From Lepidostoma basale (Eukaryota > Arthropoda > Insecta > Trichoptera > Lepidostomatidae), in contig JAHDVF020000068.1 in assembly GCA_022606425.2 (NCBI GenBank), positions 1,488,001 through 1,552,000 of the forward strand: 64,000 bases of DNA, read 5' to 3'. The notes below the pieces were generated by a model. The model was not told where the DNA came from. It did no database searches and worked only from the letters and a program-made list of their open reading frames with translations. Below, piece by piece: positions 61,726 through 64,000 of this stretch (its first letter is position 1; every line of letters begins with the position of its first letter). The position numbers were made by a program, and so were the translations under genes.

Positions 61726-62064
61726 TTTTTAGTATTAAGTAAATTTAGATATTGTAATAAAATCTCTTGAATTTTAAAATAAAATAAAAAAGGTATTCTT
61801 AATTTATAAAATATAGAAATTTTCCAAAAAAAAACTCTTAAATTACCGAAAATAATTATAAAAAGCAATTTATATCTTAAAACATAAACTTCAAAGCAAT
61901 TGGAAAATTTATGAATATTTTTTTCCTAGAAAAAATTGAAACGCATGTCATCCGCTTGCCGGACTTATTTATTCAATCAAACTTTCCCAGGAAGTAATTT
62001 AGTAGGAATTTATTTTGCCCTTGAGGTTTATAGGAAATAATTGAATCACGTATTGAAAACGTTC
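61726..62064. other. No gene recognised
   Basis: AT-rich; nothing supported. Confidence 0.3.
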
Positions 62065-62265
62065 TTCTTCTTTTTTTAAAAGATCTGACGATCTGTGACA
62101 CAGAAATCATGTCTCGTGGGATAATGAGGTCATGCTGTCCCTCCATCTCTTAGACGGTCTTCCAGGACATAAGCGGCTGTATATGCGAGTCTGTCACTAT
62201 TCATTCGGGATACATGGTCCCTCCAGTATTTTCTTCTGGATCTACTCCACCGAACGTGTTTTAAG
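62065..62265 (-). mobile_element. RTE-like 3' end fragment
   Basis: AGATCTGACGATCTGTGACA, CAGAAATCATGTCTCGTGGG, TCTTAGACGGTCTTCCAGG and TTCTTCTGGATCTACTCCAC are collinear with 25535-25725. Frames are decayed. Confidence 0.5.
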
Positions 62266-62460
62266 TAATTAGTAAGTAGTAGGTAAGTAAGTTATTTTTA
62301 TGTCTGCGTTGGGGACACGATCTCGGAGAGTGTTTATAGTAATTGATCTAAGGACCTTCTTATTGAAAACATGGCTGATAAATATGGCTATTGAATTCAA
62401 CCAATTCAATAGCACTCAAAAATGATAAACTATATATTCTTGATAAGCTTACTGCGTTAA

Positions 62461-62555
62461 CACAGTGTCAACGATGTAAACAGAATAAGAAATAGAGAAA
62501 GACCGAAGAAAACGTGGCATGATCAAATAAATCATATATTAAATGTCGGCCACTC
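62461..62555 (+). mobile_element. RTE-A internal fragment
   Basis: GTCAACGATGTAAACAGAAT, AAGAAATAGAGAAAGACCGA, AGAAAACGTGGCATGATCAA encode VNDVNRIRNRERPKKTWHDQ INHILNVGH. No tail follows. Confidence 0.75.
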
Positions 62556-63049
62556 TTGATTTTATGCTGAACTACCGAAACCAGTCGAAGTCATACAATG
62601 CAGCGGAATTAATCAAAATATATGTTAAAAACACACACTCCTGTCAGAAAAAGTAAACGATACTAAAAAAATTCTAATAAAGTGTATACTTCCTGAGTGT
62701 TTTATTCTTCATCGTGTTTTTAGCTGTACCTTAATCTTTTTGTACATAGGCGTTTAACACTCTGTTATCCAAACAATTACTGCATTTTCTTCTCGTGATT
62801 TAATTTCTCTTCAACTTCTTAGGGGAGGCTTTATGGCCTGTTTCTTAACCGTCGCGTTGCCATGTGGTCAATTGAGTTTCCACTGCCAATTTAAAGTTGA
62901 TTTTCTTAAAACCTATGGACCCTAATATTATAAAAAAATTGTAATCCTCCATTGAAGTGTTCTCAATATTTCGTAATAAAAAAAAAGCAAAAAATTACTT
63001 CCTTCATCCCAAAAAAAAAAATTTTCTAAGACTGCCCTCACCTTCATTC
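62556..63049. other. No gene recognised
   Basis: AT-rich; nothing supported. Confidence 0.3.
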
Positions 63050-63305
63050 GTGTTAAGGTAGAACTTGTTTTGCTAATATTTACAACTTTATCAAAAGTGA
63101 CAAATACTTACTCGCTGTTTTGTACGTATTATAAATTATATGTTTGGCCTTTTCTCATAGGTACGTAATAATACCGACTGTGGACGGAAACGCAGCACGC
63201 AACTTAATAATATCAGAACTGTGAAAATATTAACACTTCACCAAAAGGGACAAATATTAATACGTACTCGTTGTCTTGAACGTACTATAAATTTTGCCTA
63301 GGTGC
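63050..63305 (+). repeat. Two direct repeat units of ~100 bp
   Basis: CAAAAGTGACAAATACTTAC, TCGCTGTTTTGTACGTATTA, TAAATT at 63093 is repeated as CAAAAGGGACAAATATTAAT, ACGTACTCGTTGTCTTGAAC, GTACTATAAATT at 63242. Spacing ~150 bp. Confidence 0.65.
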
Positions 63306-63334
63306 CTTTATCATACGTAAAATCTCGTAAAGTC

Positions 63335-63380
63335 TCGCCCCGCCGGCCGCGGCGCGGCAAGCGGCGCGGAGACAAGTTTA
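63335..63380. other. Isolated CpG- and GC-rich patch
   Basis: CGCCCCGCCGGCCGCGGCGC followed by GGCAAGCGGCGCGGAGAC is by far the most GC-rich stretch in the window. It lies within a 62-codon plus frame (63302-63490) that I do not recognise. Confidence 0.5.
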
Positions 63381-63654
63381 TACTTGGTGTCAGTCGCTCG
63401 TATGCTGTGACGCATTCCATATCAGAAATCGCATGGTTCCAGAAAAAATTAATAATGATATGTTTTTCAAATAATCCATGTATGTTATAGATATCAATCT
63501 ATTCCTAATGAAATTCCCTACAAGATGACATAAATTAAATTTTGATTCATCGAGTCATATGCTTGATATTTAGATAAAGTTAGCGGTAAACTGAATTGAC
63601 CACATGGGAGCGAGCGTTTTGTTTTCAACACGGTACGTTAAGGGTTAACAGGAA

Positions 63655-63960
63655 TTGGCCTGCTCTCGATCCATCTCTTTGGTGGTCTACCTTGAGTCGT
63701 TTGCCTTTGGGTTAGCCATGCGACACAAAAAGAGGGAGTCTGGACGTATCCATTTTTTATCACATGTACATATCTTCTTCGTTGCCTCGCCCACCTAACG
63801 ACACCATCGACCACTTATAGAAGTATTATCATTGAGTGCCAATATCTATCGCGTATTATTTTGCGAGGTATGTTTTTGAGCGTCTTCATTCCTGACAATC
63901 TGAGTGCGTTTTTTGTGACTGTGGTGCCGGCCTGCATTCGATTTCATATGTCAGGTGTGG
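63655..63960 (-). mobile_element. Possible RTE-like relic
   Basis: CCATCTCTTTGGTGGTCTAC followed by CTTGAGTCGTTTGCC on this strand resembles the reversed GRP-x-R block and RMD-type region of the fragments at 3218 and 50755. Frames are broken. Confidence 0.35.
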
Positions 63961-64000
63961 CGAACCTTTTTGGGTCCGTGTGGCAAAAATCTTCAAATAT

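Noticed and set aside
1..64000. CRISPR array, operon, prophage or bacterial system
   Set aside because: No spaced direct repeats of that kind, no ribosome binding sites and no gene clusters. The repeats are eukaryotic retroelements, SINEs and fold-backs.

Overview
The window looks like AT-rich, gene-poor nuclear DNA from an arthropod, most likely an insect. I base this on the RTE, CR1-like and Jockey-like non-LTR retrotransposons, a decayed Tc1/mariner-type transposase, tRNA-headed SINEs, and the lack of operons, ribosome binding sites and compact genes. I see no host protein-coding gene, rRNA or functional tRNA. Nearly every readable protein belongs to a mobile element, and most copies are truncated or broken. 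No species can be named from the sequence.

The dominant family, called RTE-A here, is an RTE-type retrotransposon whose 3' end is the tandem motif GTTA. One nearly full-length copy lies at about 33871-37078, with a 1016-residue endonuclease plus reverse transcriptase frame. A 5'-truncated copy at 41405-42115 is nearly identical to its 3' part. More than 15 shorter RTE-A pieces lie on both strands. A short form that joins the first ~28 codons of the element directly to its last ~60 bases (RTE-A-mini) recurs at least seven times. A second RTE-type family (RTE-B) and several RTE-like relatives end in GAA or GAT repeats. Other LINE remains are CR1/L2-like (14005, 39823, 49276), Jockey-like (44640), and copies ending in TGATT repeats (6612, 29110).

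Around these lie many inverted-repeat (fold-back) elements, called FB1 to FB9. In several families the loop-proximal ends of the arms carry a hammerhead-ribozyme-like core: CTGANGA or a near variant, a small hairpin, GAAA, a short self-complementary stem III, then an NUH triplet, with a complementary stem I in the best cases. This is the most interesting signal in the window. A further short repeat (Q, ~320-480 bp) occurs in four copies, three of them with clean 11-13 bp target duplications. One of these sits inside a mariner-like element with perfect 35 bp terminal repeats.

Layout: 1-13 kb holds RTE-A/RTE-B fragments, fold-back elements, a LINE inside a tandem array, and a four-element nest at 11.7-13.1 kb. 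14-30 kb is a mosaic of LINE remnants, SINEs and fold-backs, with one LINE nested in RTE-A at 18.6-19.4 kb. 30-33 kb is mostly featureless AT-rich DNA. 33.7-37.8 kb holds the full-length RTE-A and a second RTE. 38-49 kb holds a minisatellite, CR1-like and RTE-A copies, Jockey and the mariner. 50-58 kb is rich in fold-backs and has a 5'-truncated RTE with a 15 bp target duplication. 58-64 kb has SINEs, a Q copy and weak RTE relics. The elements do not form a pathway; the region is best read as a record of nested insertions.
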